The notes under the pieces were generated by a model that saw only the letters and a program-made list of their open reading frames with translations, was not told the DNA's origin and ran no database searches. A stretch of 64,000 nt of DNA from Flavobacterium pallidum. Its GTDB lineage: Bacteria > Bacteroidota > Bacteroidia > Flavobacteriales > Flavobacteriaceae. The stretch is from assembly GCF_003097535.1 (NCBI RefSeq), contig NZ_CP029187.1, positions 372,001 through 436,000 on the forward strand, in the 5' to 3' direction. This document shows positions 16,731 through 25,600 of the stretch, piece after piece (positions within the stretch are counted from its first letter, which is position 1; every line of letters starts with the position of its first letter). Made by a program: the position numbers and the translations under genes.

Positions 16731-17489
16731 CTATTTCTTTTCCTCAGTAATGGCCGCATTGAAGTCGGCGGCTTTCCTGATCATTTCAATCACGATGCGT
16801 TCGTTGTTTCCAGCAGCAAAAGTTTCTGCGAATACCATATCCTCTGCAAGATAATATTTGAAACCGCTTATCTCGTCACGCGCCACCTTCAAATCATTCA
16901 TAAAAAATTCATCTGTGTAATTTTCATTGATTTTAGCCAGCAACATTTCTTTTTTCTCAAGTTTAACTTCGTTTTTAAGGCGCTTTGTCTTACCATTGAT
17001 TGCGTTTATAATCGGGTCGAATTCCATGCCGCCCGCAATAATCCCCAACAGTTGAATCGGCTTGAAATCTCCGGCAGTCCTTAGCCTGCGCTCTGCGGGA
17101 GTATATTCTTTCGCGGGTTTTGCCAAAATCCCGAGATCGACTGCATTAATCTTATTGTGATTGACGACTTCCACTTCGTCAAGCTGTGTTGGTTTTGCCA
17201 TCATCGTAATATCGATTTTTCCTTTATAATACATGCTTTTTTCAACAATGATCCTTTGGAATTCAAGGTGTTCGGCACTGAGTACGAGTACATCGTCAAC
17301 ATTGGCCGGAATCATAAAATTTCCTTCACTATCGCTGACAACTTCCTTTTCATTGGCGACATTTACAATATGTACATTGGAAGGCGAGCCGTCCCGCACG
17401 GAAATTTTCCCTGCAATGTCCCTTTCCTGCGAAAAAAGCAATTGCAGTAAAAGCAGGCAGATGGGCAGGAAAATATTACTTTTTCTCAT
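16731..17489 (-). CDS. Exported carboxypeptidase-regulatory-like protein, paralogue 3
   Basis: This 252-residue protein has a signal peptide (about 1-20, ending LLFSQ) and a CarboxypepD_reg-like beta-sandwich (about 24-105). After TQLDEVEVVN comes a helical C-terminal domain with INAVDLGILAKPAKEYTPAERRL. The N-terminal part resembles the lead domain of SusC-type receptors, but no TonB plug or barrel follows. It is the third of three adjacent paralogues and overlaps paralogue 2 by 14 bp. It is the most diverged of the set, with FDPIINAINGKTKRLKNE retained. Function is unknown. Confidence 0.82.
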   Translation of the reverse strand: MRKSNIFLPICLLLLQLLFSQERDIAGKISVRDGSPSNVHIVNVANEKEVVSDSEGNFMIPANVDDVLVLSAEHLEFQRIIVEKSMYYKGKIDITMMAKPTQLDEVEVVNHNKINAVDLGILAKPAKEYTPAERRLRTAGDFKPIQLLGIIAGGMEFDPIINAINGKTKRLKNEVKLEKKEMLLAKINENYTDEFFMNDLKVARDEISGFKYYLAEDMVFAETFAAGNNERIVIEMIRKAADFNAAITEEKK

Positions 17490-18186
17490 TCGAAAGTCCG
17501 TTGTAATCCCTTGCCAGTTCGACCATCAGGAACGTAGCCATGAGTTGGTCCTTTAACTTAAGCGTCTCGACGAATTTCTTGTTTTCCACGATATAGTAAT
17601 GGAAGCCTTTGATCCTATCTTTGGCAATCCCAAGGTTTTCCTCGTAAAAAGAATCCGGAAACAGGCCATCGAGTTTTTCCAGCAGCATTTCCTTCTGCTC
17701 AATCCTGACATTGGCCTTCAATTGCCTGGTCCGTCCTGAAATCAGGTTGATCAGGGCATCGATTGCCGTACTGTTTGCTGTATACACTTTGCGTTCTGCC
17801 GGTGTGTATTGCTTTGGTTTTTTTGATAAGATGCCCAGGCTCACGGCATCAAATCTGATGATTTCGACTTGCTCCAGTTGCGTGGCTTTTGCCGTAGTTT
17901 CGATGGTAATCTTACCAGAATCATAATCGTCTTTTTCGACAGCCTTGCGTTGCAAATCGACATTAGTCCCTGAAATGAGTAAAATATCATCTGTCTTTGC
18001 TAAAATCGAAAACGCACCATTCCCATCGGTAACGGCTTCCTTTTCATTGACCAGGTTCAGGATATGGATTTCTTTCGGGTTGCCATCCTTGACAACAACT
18101 GTTCCGGAAATAAGCTTGCCATCCTGTGCAAAAAGGAAACCCGAGATTAAAAAACAAAGTAGTAAAAAAGTATTATTTTTTTTCAT
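17476..18186 (-). CDS. Exported carboxypeptidase-regulatory-like protein, paralogue 2
   Basis: This 236-residue protein starts at MKKNNTFLLL, with an in-frame ATG five codons earlier. It has a signal peptide (ending FLFAQ), a CarboxypepD_reg-like domain and the shared C-terminal domain with VSLGILSKKPKQYTPAERK, LISGRTRQLKAN and RIKGFHYYIVEN. It is the shortest of the three because the linker after TPAER is reduced. Its last codons, read as ...SNEKK and stop, contain the ATG of paralogue 3 in another frame. The same arrangement links paralogue 1 to this gene. The function is unknown. Confidence 0.82.
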   Translation of the reverse strand: MKKNNTFLLLCFLISGFLFAQDGKLISGTVVVKDGNPKEIHILNLVNEKEAVTDGNGAFSILAKTDDILLISGTNVDLQRKAVEKDDYDSGKITIETTAKATQLEQVEIIRFDAVSLGILSKKPKQYTPAERKVYTANSTAIDALINLISGRTRQLKANVRIEQKEMLLEKLDGLFPDSFYEENLGIAKDRIKGFHYYIVENKKFVETLKLKDQLMATFLMVELARDYNGLSNEKK

Positions 18187-18928
18187 TGGCAATGTTTTCA
18201 ATAAATTTTACAGCAAGTTCCCCAATAATAAAATCAGACATCGATTTGTTTTTTGAGACTAAGGTATTCAGAAAAGGCTGATTTTCCACGAGGAAATATT
18301 GGAAACCCTTAATATAATCAAACGGTATTTTAAGTTTTGCCAATAAAAAACCTTCATCATACAGATCCTGTACACGTTGCAGCCAGTTTTCTTTTTTCTC
18401 TGTTTCCAATGCACTTTTGAGCATGGCCGTACGTCCGGAGAGGGCATTAAGCAATGGATCAATCGAGAATTTTGTATCCAGTCCAAGTTGCGCATCGGTA
18501 CGCGTGGCGGTGTTAAGCCGTCTTTCAGCTGGCGTGAATTTCTTCTGCCCGGCGGGAATAATTCCGAGTGATACCGCATTGATTTTAGGATAATTCACAA
18601 TCACGACTTCATTGAGCTGCGTAACGGATGATTCCAGTTTCACGTATATCTTATCACTTTCCATGTCTTCGCAGCTTATCGAAATCTTTTTGGGTTTGAT
18701 ATTTACTGCGGAAAACAACAGCGTGTCATGCTCTTTTACCTGAATCGTAAAATAACCTTCTTCGTCAGTCACAGCATATTTTTCCGTCCTGGTGTTAATG
18801 ATACTGATATTGGCCAATACGGAAAAATCTATACTTACTTTGCCTTTAAGATTCCTGACGGGATTTTGCTGTGCATGAATCAATGCTACAACAAAAAATG
18901 ACAATAAGGTGTAATAGTTTTTGCACAT
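18173..18928 (-). CDS. Exported carboxypeptidase-regulatory-like protein, paralogue 1
   Basis: This 251-residue protein starts at MCKNYYTLLSFF, whose signal peptide ends LIHAQ. An in-frame ATG 15 codons upstream would spoil the signal. A CarboxypepD_reg-like domain (about 25-100) is followed by TQLNEVVIVN and the shared C-terminal domain with INAVSLGIIPAGQKKFTPAERRL, LSGRTAMLKSA and YIKGFQYFLVEN. It heads the set of three paralogues, DUF6702 and the M1 peptidase. The end ...ANEKK overlaps the start of paralogue 2 by 14 bp. The product is periplasmic or surface-exposed, with no known activity. Confidence 0.82.
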   Translation of the reverse strand: MCKNYYTLLSFFVVALIHAQQNPVRNLKGKVSIDFSVLANISIINTRTEKYAVTDEEGYFTIQVKEHDTLLFSAVNIKPKKISISCEDMESDKIYVKLESSVTQLNEVVIVNYPKINAVSLGIIPAGQKKFTPAERRLNTATRTDAQLGLDTKFSIDPLLNALSGRTAMLKSALETEKKENWLQRVQDLYDEGFLLAKLKIPFDYIKGFQYFLVENQPFLNTLVSKNKSMSDFIIGELAVKFIENIANEKK

Positions 18929-19091
18929 GCTTTCAGGGGTAATGGGAAAATTACGGAGGTAAAAATATTCCAATCCCTTCCCAATTTATTGCCAACAGGT
19001 TCGTAAAATTCTGTTAATTAGCATTTAAACATCATGCCCAACTGTTTTATTTTAGGCAAAAGGTTTTTTATCTTTATCCAAAATCAATCCT

Positions 19092-19799
19092 ATGAAAAAC
19101 CTGATTATTGCGAGCACCTCAACACTGCACGGAAGCGGTTACCTCGACTATATCATGCCTGAACTTGAACATCATTTTAAAGATTGCAGTACAATCCTTT
19201 TTATCCCTTATGCCAGGCCAGGCGGCATCACGCATGATGAATATACCGGAAAAGTAGCCGAAGCATTTTCAAAAATCAGAAAAAACGTGAAAGGGATACA
19301 CGAATTTGAAAACCCTGTCGAAGCCGTGAAAAATGCGGAAGGGATTTTCACCGGCGGCGGCAATACGTTTTTACTGGTGTCGCAATTGTATAAATTCGGG
19401 GTGATGGAACCGCTCGCTGAAGTGGTGAAAAACGGCACGCCATACCTGGGCAGCAGCGCCGGGAGCAACATAACCGGCCTGACGATGCAGACGACCAATG
19501 ACATGCCGATCATTTATCCGCCGAGTTTCAAAACGCTGGGCATGATCCCGTTTAACCTGAATCCGCATTATCTTGATGCCGATTTACAATCGAAGCACAT
19601 GGGGGAAACGCGCGAAACGAGGATTAAGGAATTCCATGTATTCAATTCGGTGCCGGTTTTGGGATTGCGTGAAGGAAGCTGGCTGGATGTAAAAGGAGAT
19701 AAAATCACTTTGAAAGGTGCATTGGCGGCGAGGCTTTTCAGGCAGGGAATGGATGCGGTCGAATTGGAAACAGGAAGTGATTTGGGTTTCGTGAAATAG
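19092..19799 (+). CDS. pepE: Dipeptidase E (peptidase family S51)
   Basis: This 235-residue protein is an S51 dipeptidase that cleaves dipeptides with N-terminal aspartate. The nucleophile is Ser122 in GSSAGSN, and FTGGGNTF at about 86-93 is the conserved upstream glycine loop. The NLNPHYLDAD stretch carries the conserved histidine. There is no signal peptide, so the enzyme is cytoplasmic. Its length and motif order agree with the family. The gene is monocistronic. Element copy C and the tRNA-Gly gene lie downstream. Confidence 0.93.
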   Translation: MKNLIIASTSTLHGSGYLDYIMPELEHHFKDCSTILFIPYARPGGITHDEYTGKVAEAFSKIRKNVKGIHEFENPVEAVKNAEGIFTGGGNTFLLVSQLYKFGVMEPLAEVVKNGTPYLGSSAGSNITGLTMQTTNDMPIIYPPSFKTLGMIPFNLNPHYLDADLQSKHMGETRETRIKEFHVFNSVPVLGLREGSWLDVKGDKITLKGALAARLFRQGMDAVELETGSDLGFVK

Positions 19800-19828
19800 A
19801 CACGATGCATCGACGGAACGCGGAAACT

Positions 19829-19910
19829 GCGTTAGCGATTAAAGCGAAAAGCCCACAGCGAGGCACGAGCGAGGACTTGCAGCGGAAAGCGCGGGCCGCA
19901 GGCAACGCCC
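19829..19910. repeat. Structured intergenic element, copy C
   Basis: The arms GCGTT (19829-19833) and AACGC (19904-19908) are complementary. The right part AGCGGAAAGCGCGGGCCGCA (19881-19900) closely matches the right part of copy D at 49246-49307, and the left part GCGTTAGCGATTAAAGC matches its left part. It begins 29 bp after pepE. Confidence 0.75.
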
Positions 19911-19964
19911 TAAGAAATTTCAAATGATGAATTATAAATGACGACCATTACATTTAAATTCAAA

Positions 19965-19997
19965 ATAAAAAAGCCCCAAACTTTCATTTGAGGCTTA
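19965..19997 (-). terminator. Terminator of the tRNA-Gly gene
   Basis: AAGCCCCAAA (19971-19980) pairs with TTTGAGGCTT (19987-19996), with one G-T pair. On the minus strand a run of T follows directly. Confidence 0.8.
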
Positions 19998-19998
19998 G

Positions 19999-20071
<73 letters not shown>

Positions 20072-20081
20072 AATAACGGTG

Positions 20082-20113
20082 CAAATATAAGTAATAAGTT
20101 TTTTGAGTTGCAA
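20082..20113 (-). promoter_or_regulatory. Promoter of tRNA-Gly
   Basis: TTG (20111-20113) is followed after 21 bases by TATATTTG (20082-20089) on the minus strand, a full consensus match. The -7 box ends 10 bases before the tRNA. Confidence 0.7.
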
Positions 20114-20193
20114 GTTTTTTTATGAAAAAAAATCAGGAAATCAGGAAAGCACGCATAATCGTTTTATCCTTAAAAAGTTACAGCAGCAATTAA

Positions 20194-20634
20194 ATGAACA
20201 CAATCACGCAGATCACCGCTGAGGAGACGTATCCGGTGCGCCACGAAGTGCTTCGGAAAGGAAAACCTTTGGAAAGTTGCCGTTTTGATGGTGATGAATT
20301 AGAGACAACCGTACATTTCGGACTTTACGAAAATCTCGAGTTAGCCGGAGTTGTTACCGTATTAGAAAATGGAAATCCGGTTTTTGAAGCGGAAAGACAA
20401 TTCCAGGTTCGCGGCATGGCCGTTTTGGAACAGCATCAGAAAAAAGGCTTTGGTGACAATTTGCTGACGGCTGCGGAAGACTATATTAAAGGGAAGCACG
20501 GCAGGCTGATCTGGTTTAACGCAAGGATTGGCGCTGCAGGATTTTATGAAAAAGCAGGTTATAAAAAAAACGGCCCGGCGTTTGAGATTCCAAACGTCGG
20601 GCCGCATTATGTAATGCATAAGGAAGTCTTATGA
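20194..20634 (+). CDS. GNAT-family N-acetyltransferase
   Basis: This 146-residue protein has the GNAT fold. The acetyl-CoA loop is in VRGMAVLEQHQKKGFGDNLL (motif A, about 72-95), where the usual Q/RxxGxG/A reads QKKGFGD. Motif B is in IWFNARIGAAGFYEKAGYKK. It is cytoplasmic, and its substrate is not identified by the sequence. Its last 6 bases overlap the end of the convergent L,D-transpeptidase-like gene, so the two genes have no separate terminators. Confidence 0.88.
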   Translation: MNTITQITAEETYPVRHEVLRKGKPLESCRFDGDELETTVHFGLYENLELAGVVTVLENGNPVFEAERQFQVRGMAVLEQHQKKGFGDNLLTAAEDYIKGKHGRLIWFNARIGAAGFYEKAGYKKNGPAFEIPNVGPHYVMHKEVL

Positions 20635-21336
20635 TGCCAAAACCTTCGCCAGATTCCTGACATGGGAAGGATGGTAGATGTAAAGGCAGGATTTATTTTT
20701 GATGACGTTGATGATTTCATCGTTCAATTCAGCCGGAAGCGCCGGACAACCCTGGCTCCTGCCCAGGCGGTGGTTGTTTTTGATAAATGATTCAGACACA
20801 TAATCTGCGGCATGCATCACAACGCCACGGGCCCGTGCAGAACTGTTGACGCCTTTTTCCATGCCATCGAGCTTCAATGAAGCACCGTGTTTCCCGTTGT
20901 AGATTTCGCCGGTAACGTAAAGTCCGAGGCTGCTTTTATACGATTCTGCTGCGTTTGAAAAAGCGTTTGCAAATTCGTCGCCGCTGTTCCTTCCGTGTGC
21001 CACCAGTGATTGATACAGGATCGTATTTGTTGCCATATCTATAACCCAAAGCCTTTTCGTATTTGATGATTTGCTGAAATCAATTAACGTAAGGATGTCT
21101 TTTTTAAGCGCTCCCGAAGCCTTCAATTCATAAAAGGCCTGAAGTCCCTGCGCAAAGCTTTCCATGCCGGGAAGGCTGAAATGGTTCGCATTCAGACTGC
21201 TGTAGATTGTTGCCGCTTCCGTTTCAAACGTTGCCGTTTTGGAATTACTTGCTAAAACTTTTTTCTCTGTTGATTTTTCGATTGGGGAAAAGCTTGTCAG
21301 AAAGAAAATAATGACTGCCGATATTCTGTATACCAT
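20629..21336 (-). CDS. Murein L,D-transpeptidase catalytic-domain protein
   Basis: This 235-residue exported protein has a signal peptide at about 1-16 and a C-terminal catalytic domain of the YkuD-related type. That domain includes GVVMHAADYV (His175) and GRSQGCPALP with Cys197 as the likely nucleophile. The SxGxxHGxN-like segment LVAHGRNSGDEF also fits. Such proteins form or edit L,D cross-links in peptidoglycan in the periplasm. A full promoter match lies upstream. The 3' end overlaps the GNAT gene by 6 bp. Confidence 0.88.
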   Translation of the reverse strand: MVYRISAVIIFFLTSFSPIEKSTEKKVLASNSKTATFETEAATIYSSLNANHFSLPGMESFAQGLQAFYELKASGALKKDILTLIDFSKSSNTKRLWVIDMATNTILYQSLVAHGRNSGDEFANAFSNAAESYKSSLGLYVTGEIYNGKHGASLKLDGMEKGVNSSARARGVVMHAADYVSESFIKNNHRLGRSQGCPALPAELNDEIINVIKNKSCLYIYHPSHVRNLAKVLAS

Positions 21337-21373
21337 TGAAAATGTTTAAGTTAATATTGCGTCTTTGGGATGG

Positions 21374-21404
21374 CAAAAGTAATTCGTTCATGGCTGATTG
21401 CCAA
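21374..21404 (-). promoter_or_regulatory. Promoter of the L,D-transpeptidase-like gene
   Basis: TTG (21402-21404) is followed after 20 bases by TACTTTTG (21374-21381) on the minus strand. The leader would be about 30 bases. Confidence 0.65.
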
Positions 21405-21509
21405 ACTTATAATGAAATTTTAACTTTTGCAGCAGTATCGGGTAGGACATTATAAACGCAGCTATTGTATTATTATTGTAATGTTTAGGTAAATTTTCGC
21501 ATAAATTTT

Positions 21510-21517
21510 TACATTTG
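21510..21517 (+). promoter_or_regulatory. -7 box of the DUF5916 gene
   Basis: TACATTTG fits TAnnTTTG and ends 18 bases before the ATG at 21536. No -33 TTG was found. Confidence 0.4.
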
Positions 21518-21535
21518 TCCCACAACCAAGTCCCG

Positions 21536-23956
21536 ATGAGCAAATTCCTTAAATTATCCCTGTTGCTGTTTTTATTCGCAGGCGTAAATTCATTTGCTCA
21601 AAAAAAAATCCTCGTGGCAAAAACCACCGCCGAGAAAATCGTCATCGATGGAAAATTCAATGAAGCCGTTTGGAAAGACGCTCCTCTGGCCGGCGATTTC
21701 GTTATGTTCCAGCCAGATAACGGCAAACCCATAGATTCTTCGAAAAATACCGAAGTGCGTATCCTTTACGACAATGATGCCGTGTATATTGCCGCTGTGA
21801 TGCATGATAATGATCCTTCGAAAATCAGGAAAGAGATTACGCAGCGGGACAACGTCGGGACGGCTGATATTTTTGGGGTTTTCATCAATGGATTCAATGA
21901 CGGGCAGCAGGATTTCCAGTTCTTCGTAACGGCTGCCGGCGTGCAACTGGACCGGTTGGCGACAGAAGACGGCGACGTTTCTCCCGACAATTTCAGCCAG
22001 GATTTTTCATGGGATGCGATTTGGGACAGCAAGGTGGTGATTACCGATTTCGGCTGGACCGTAGAAATGAAGATTCCCTACGCAGCGCTGCGGTTTTCAA
22101 AAGAAAACGTACAAACATGGGGACTGAATTTTTACCGCAGCATTCGCCGTGACAGGCAGCATTATACCTGGAGCCCGATTGATTCTGAAATCCGTTCGAC
22201 ACGAAATCAAAATGGCGTTTTGGAAGGAATTGAAAATATCAAAACCTCAACGAGGCTGTTCTTTATCCCCTATTCTTCTTATTATTATGAAAACAACGAA
22301 TCCGGTTCCGCCAATAAATTCAAGGCCGGAATGGATATCAAATACGGCATCAACGATTCCTTTACGTTGGACGCTATCCTTGTACCGGATTTCGGGCAGA
22401 CACGTTTTGACAATGTGATATTGAATCTGAGTCCGTTCGAGCAGCAATTCAGCGAAAACCGTCCGTTTTTTACAGAGGGTACAGATTTATTCAACAAAGG
22501 CGCGCTTTTATACTCGCGAAGGATTGGCGGCGCACCGCGATTTACGCCTGAAAATTACGACCAGGCCAACGAAACCATTACCAACACGCCGGCAACGGTC
22601 AACTTACTGAATGCCGTAAAAATCTCCGGACGCACAAAAAAGGGCCTTGGAATCGGGGTTTTGAATGCGGTAACGGAACGCACTTATGCTACAATCCAGA
22701 ACAACACCACCGGTGAAAAACGTGAGGGCATCGTTGAGCCGCTCACGAATTATAACGTTTTGGTCTTAGATCAGAGATTCAACCAAAATTCGTCTGTAAC
22801 CTTAGTGAATACAAATACTTTTAGGGAAGGAAGTTACCGCGACGCGAATGTGGCCGGATTGCTTTTTGACTTAAATACAAAAGAGAATTCCTACAACCTT
22901 TCCGGTGATTTCAAATACAGCAGCATCACGTCCGACGGGAATTATGACGGGTTCAAGACGTCATTGAATTTTGAGAAAACGAGCGGAAAATACCGTTATA
23001 CGCTTTTCGGAAAATACCTTTCGGCAGATTATGACATTAATGACCTGGGCATTGGCTTCCAGACGGATTATCACAATATTTATGCCGATTTCAGCTATCG
23101 CATCCTGAATCCGAACAAGATTTTCAACACGTTCCGGACCGATGTAAAATCGAGTTTAGAGCTTGAAAACACTACAGGTAAAGTACAGGACAATTTTGCG
23201 AATTTTTCAGCGGAGGGCAACACCCGCAAAAACGATTACTACAAATTCCTTGTCCAGATAAATCCTTTGGAAAGCTTTGATTTCTACCAGCCGCGCGTTG
23301 CCGGAAGGTATTCCTATGTGCCGCGGAGCCTGACGTCGCTTTTCGTGTTTTCATCGAATTACAACAATACGCTGGCGATCGATTTCAATCCTTCGGCAAA
23401 ATTATATGATGAGAAAGGGCGTAAGGATTACGGGTTCTTTTTTAGTCCGCGTTACCGCATTAACGACAAGATTTTATTGATTTACGGCTTTAATTATTTC
23501 CGTTCAATGAATGACCGCGGTTTTGTCGCCTATGATGGCGCTGGCATTTATTATGCTGAAAGGGACATCAAGACCATTACGAACGAATTGTCCGGGAAAT
23601 TTGCGCTGAACAATAAGATGACCATCAACCTTACCGCAAGGTACTACTGGTCATTTTCAGACAATCATGAATTTTTCGCATTGCAGGATGATGGCTATTT
23701 ATCCGCGACAGGATTTACCGGCGCTCCGGATGAGAATTTTAACGTATGGAATTTTGATCTTTCTTATTCCTGGTGGTTTGCGCCTGCAAGCCAGATTTCC
23801 GTTTTATACCGGAATAATGCGCTCGATTACCGCAATGACATCCGCAGGAACATCGGTGACAACCTCAAAAACCTGTTCGACAACAGCCTGAACAACATAT
23901 TTTCAGTAAGCTTCCGTTATTACATCGATTACAACAGCGCAAAGAAGTGGTTTTAA
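21536..23956 (+). CDS. DUF5916-family outer-membrane protein with CBM9-like N-terminus
   Basis: This 806-residue protein has a signal peptide (about 1-19, ending SFAQ). A carbohydrate-binding family 9-like domain follows (VIDGKFNEAVWKDAPLAGDF to about 200), then the DUF5916 region. The long C-terminal part has regular amphipathic strands and ends in an aromatic strand (VSFRYYIDYNSAKKWF), which suggests an outer-membrane barrel. The substrate is unknown. A role in binding or uptake of glycans is an inference from the N-terminal domain only. The start is the ATG of MSKFLKLSLL. An upstream in-frame TTG lies in the -7 box and was rejected. Confidence 0.88.
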   Translation: MSKFLKLSLLLFLFAGVNSFAQKKILVAKTTAEKIVIDGKFNEAVWKDAPLAGDFVMFQPDNGKPIDSSKNTEVRILYDNDAVYIAAVMHDNDPSKIRKEITQRDNVGTADIFGVFINGFNDGQQDFQFFVTAAGVQLDRLATEDGDVSPDNFSQDFSWDAIWDSKVVITDFGWTVEMKIPYAALRFSKENVQTWGLNFYRSIRRDRQHYTWSPIDSEIRSTRNQNGVLEGIENIKTSTRLFFIPYSSYYYENNESGSANKFKAGMDIKYGINDSFTLDAILVPDFGQTRFDNVILNLSPFEQQFSENRPFFTEGTDLFNKGALLYSRRIGGAPRFTPENYDQANETITNTPATVNLLNAVKISGRTKKGLGIGVLNAVTERTYATIQNNTTGEKREGIVEPLTNYNVLVLDQRFNQNSSVTLVNTNTFREGSYRDANVAGLLFDLNTKENSYNLSGDFKYSSITSDGNYDGFKTSLNFEKTSGKYRYTLFGKYLSADYDINDLGIGFQTDYHNIYADFSYRILNPNKIFNTFRTDVKSSLELENTTGKVQDNFANFSAEGNTRKNDYYKFLVQINPLESFDFYQPRVAGRYSYVPRSLTSLFVFSSNYNNTLAIDFNPSAKLYDEKGRKDYGFFFSPRYRINDKILLIYGFNYFRSMNDRGFVAYDGAGIYYAERDIKTITNELSGKFALNNKMTINLTARYYWSFSDNHEFFALQDDGYLSATGFTGAPDENFNVWNFDLSYSWWFAPASQISVLYRNNALDYRNDIRRNIGDNLKNLFDNSLNNIFSVSFRYYIDYNSAKKWF

Positions 23957-24010
23957 GGCTAAACCAACCGGTTTTTGGTTTTTCTTAACCTGCCCGCCCT
24001 CGAAATCAAT

Positions 24011-24018
24011 TATATTTG
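24011..24018 (+). promoter_or_regulatory. -7 box of gpmI
   Basis: TATATTTG fits TAnnTTTG and ends 16 bases before the gpmI ATG. No TTG lies at the usual distance. Confidence 0.45.
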
Positions 24019-24034
24019 CAAAAAATACTTTTCG

Positions 24035-25552
24035 ATGAATAAGAAAGTCATTCTGATGATCCTGGACGGTTGGGGAAAATCCCCGGATCCAAAGGTTTCA
24101 GCTCCCGATAATGCGTATATTCCTTTCATAAAAAACCTGCTTGCAAATTACCCGACCGCTGAATTGCGCACGGACGGACTCAACGTCGGCCTTCCTGAAG
24201 GGCAAATGGGGAATTCCGAAGTAGGGCATATGAATTTAGGTGCCGGAAGGATTATTTACCAGGATTTGGTCAAAATCAATCTTGCCGTAGAGAACAAGAC
24301 ATTCAATAAGGAAAAAGCCGTTGCCGATGCGTTCCATTATGCAAAAGAATACGACAAGGATGTGCATTTGCTGGGCTTGGTTTCAGATGGCGGCGTGCAT
24401 TCGCACATCAACCACCTTAAGGGACTTATTGATGCGGCGCATGATTATGGCCTGGAAAAAGTATTCGTACACGCCTTTACCGATGGCCGTGACGTGGACC
24501 CAAAATCTGGAACGGGTTTCATCGGCGATATCGTGAACCATGTAAAAGGGACTTCGGTTAAACTCGCTTCGATCATCGGAAGGTATTATGCGATGGACCG
24601 TGACAAACGCTGGGAGCGCGTGAAACAGGCTTACGATCTGCTGGTCCATGCCAATGGAACGCATTCAAAAGATGCCGTAAAGAGCATCGAGGAAAATTAT
24701 GCCAAAAACATCACTGACGAATTCCTGCCCCCGATAGTGATGACAAACGAGAATGATGAACCTTTGGTGACAATCAAGGAAGGCGATGTGGTGATTTTCT
24801 TCAATTTCAGGACCGATCGCGGGAGGCAGCTTACGGAAGTGCTTTCGCAGAAAGACCATCCGGACGAGAATATGCACAAAATGAATTTGTATTACGTCAC
24901 CATGACCAATTATGACGATACATTCCAGAATATTTACCGTGTTTTCGACAAAGACAACATTACTGAAACTTTGGGCGAGGTGTTGGAAAAAGCCAATAAA
25001 GAGCAAATAAGGATTGCCGAAACGGAAAAATACCCGCACGTGACGTTTTTCTTTTCGGGCGGAAGGGAAGCGCCTTTTGAAGGGGAAACGCGTATTTTGA
25101 GGAATTCACCTAAGGTCGCCACTTATGATTTGCAACCGGAAATGAGCGCTTATGAACTGGCCGATGCTTTGGTTCCCGAGCTAGATAAAGGTGAAGTGGA
25201 TTTCGTATGCCTGAATTTTGCCAACGGAGATATGGTAGGCCATACCGGCGTGATGGCCGCTGCAATCAAGGCCTGTGAAGCAGTCGACAAATGTGCTGAG
25301 AAGGTCATCACGGCAGCACTAAGGAACCATTACACCACCATCGTCATAGCCGATCATGGGAACTGCGAAACGATGATTAACCCCGATGGCACACCCAATA
25401 CCGCGCATACAACAAATCCCGTCCCGATCATCCTTGTGGATCCCGAACTTAAAAACGTACACAATGGGGTTTTGGGCGATATCGCTCCGACCATACTGGA
25501 ACTCATGGGCATCCCTAAACCTGACGCGATGACAAGGCATTCGCTGCTGTAA
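24035..25552 (+). CDS. gpmI: 2,3-bisphosphoglycerate-independent phosphoglycerate mutase
   Basis: This 505-residue glycolytic enzyme interconverts 3- and 2-phosphoglycerate through a phosphoserine intermediate and needs manganese. Asp11 in MILDGWG and the nucleophile Ser61 in QMGNSEVGHMNLG belong to the phosphatase domain. The C-terminal metal ligands are in ADHGNCE and HTTNPVP. The phosphotransferase domain with HAFTDGRDVDP lies between them. The start is MNKKVILMIL, and an upstream TTG-initiated extension of 20 residues does not resemble the family. Confidence 0.96.
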   Translation: MNKKVILMILDGWGKSPDPKVSAPDNAYIPFIKNLLANYPTAELRTDGLNVGLPEGQMGNSEVGHMNLGAGRIIYQDLVKINLAVENKTFNKEKAVADAFHYAKEYDKDVHLLGLVSDGGVHSHINHLKGLIDAAHDYGLEKVFVHAFTDGRDVDPKSGTGFIGDIVNHVKGTSVKLASIIGRYYAMDRDKRWERVKQAYDLLVHANGTHSKDAVKSIEENYAKNITDEFLPPIVMTNENDEPLVTIKEGDVVIFFNFRTDRGRQLTEVLSQKDHPDENMHKMNLYYVTMTNYDDTFQNIYRVFDKDNITETLGEVLEKANKEQIRIAETEKYPHVTFFFSGGREAPFEGETRILRNSPKVATYDLQPEMSAYELADALVPELDKGEVDFVCLNFANGDMVGHTGVMAAAIKACEAVDKCAEKVITAALRNHYTTIVIADHGNCETMINPDGTPNTAHTTNPVPIILVDPELKNVHNGVLGDIAPTILELMGIPKPDAMTRHSLL

Positions 25553-25555
25553 AGG

Positions 25556-25578
25556 TAGGGTTAGCAGACCCTTTTACT
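25556..25578 (+). terminator. Weak terminator after gpmI
   Basis: AGGGT (25557-25561) pairs with ACCCT (25568-25572) and a short T run follows. The stem is only 5 bp, so support is weak. Confidence 0.35.
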
Positions 25579-25600
25579 GTTTAAATATTATTTGACTATA

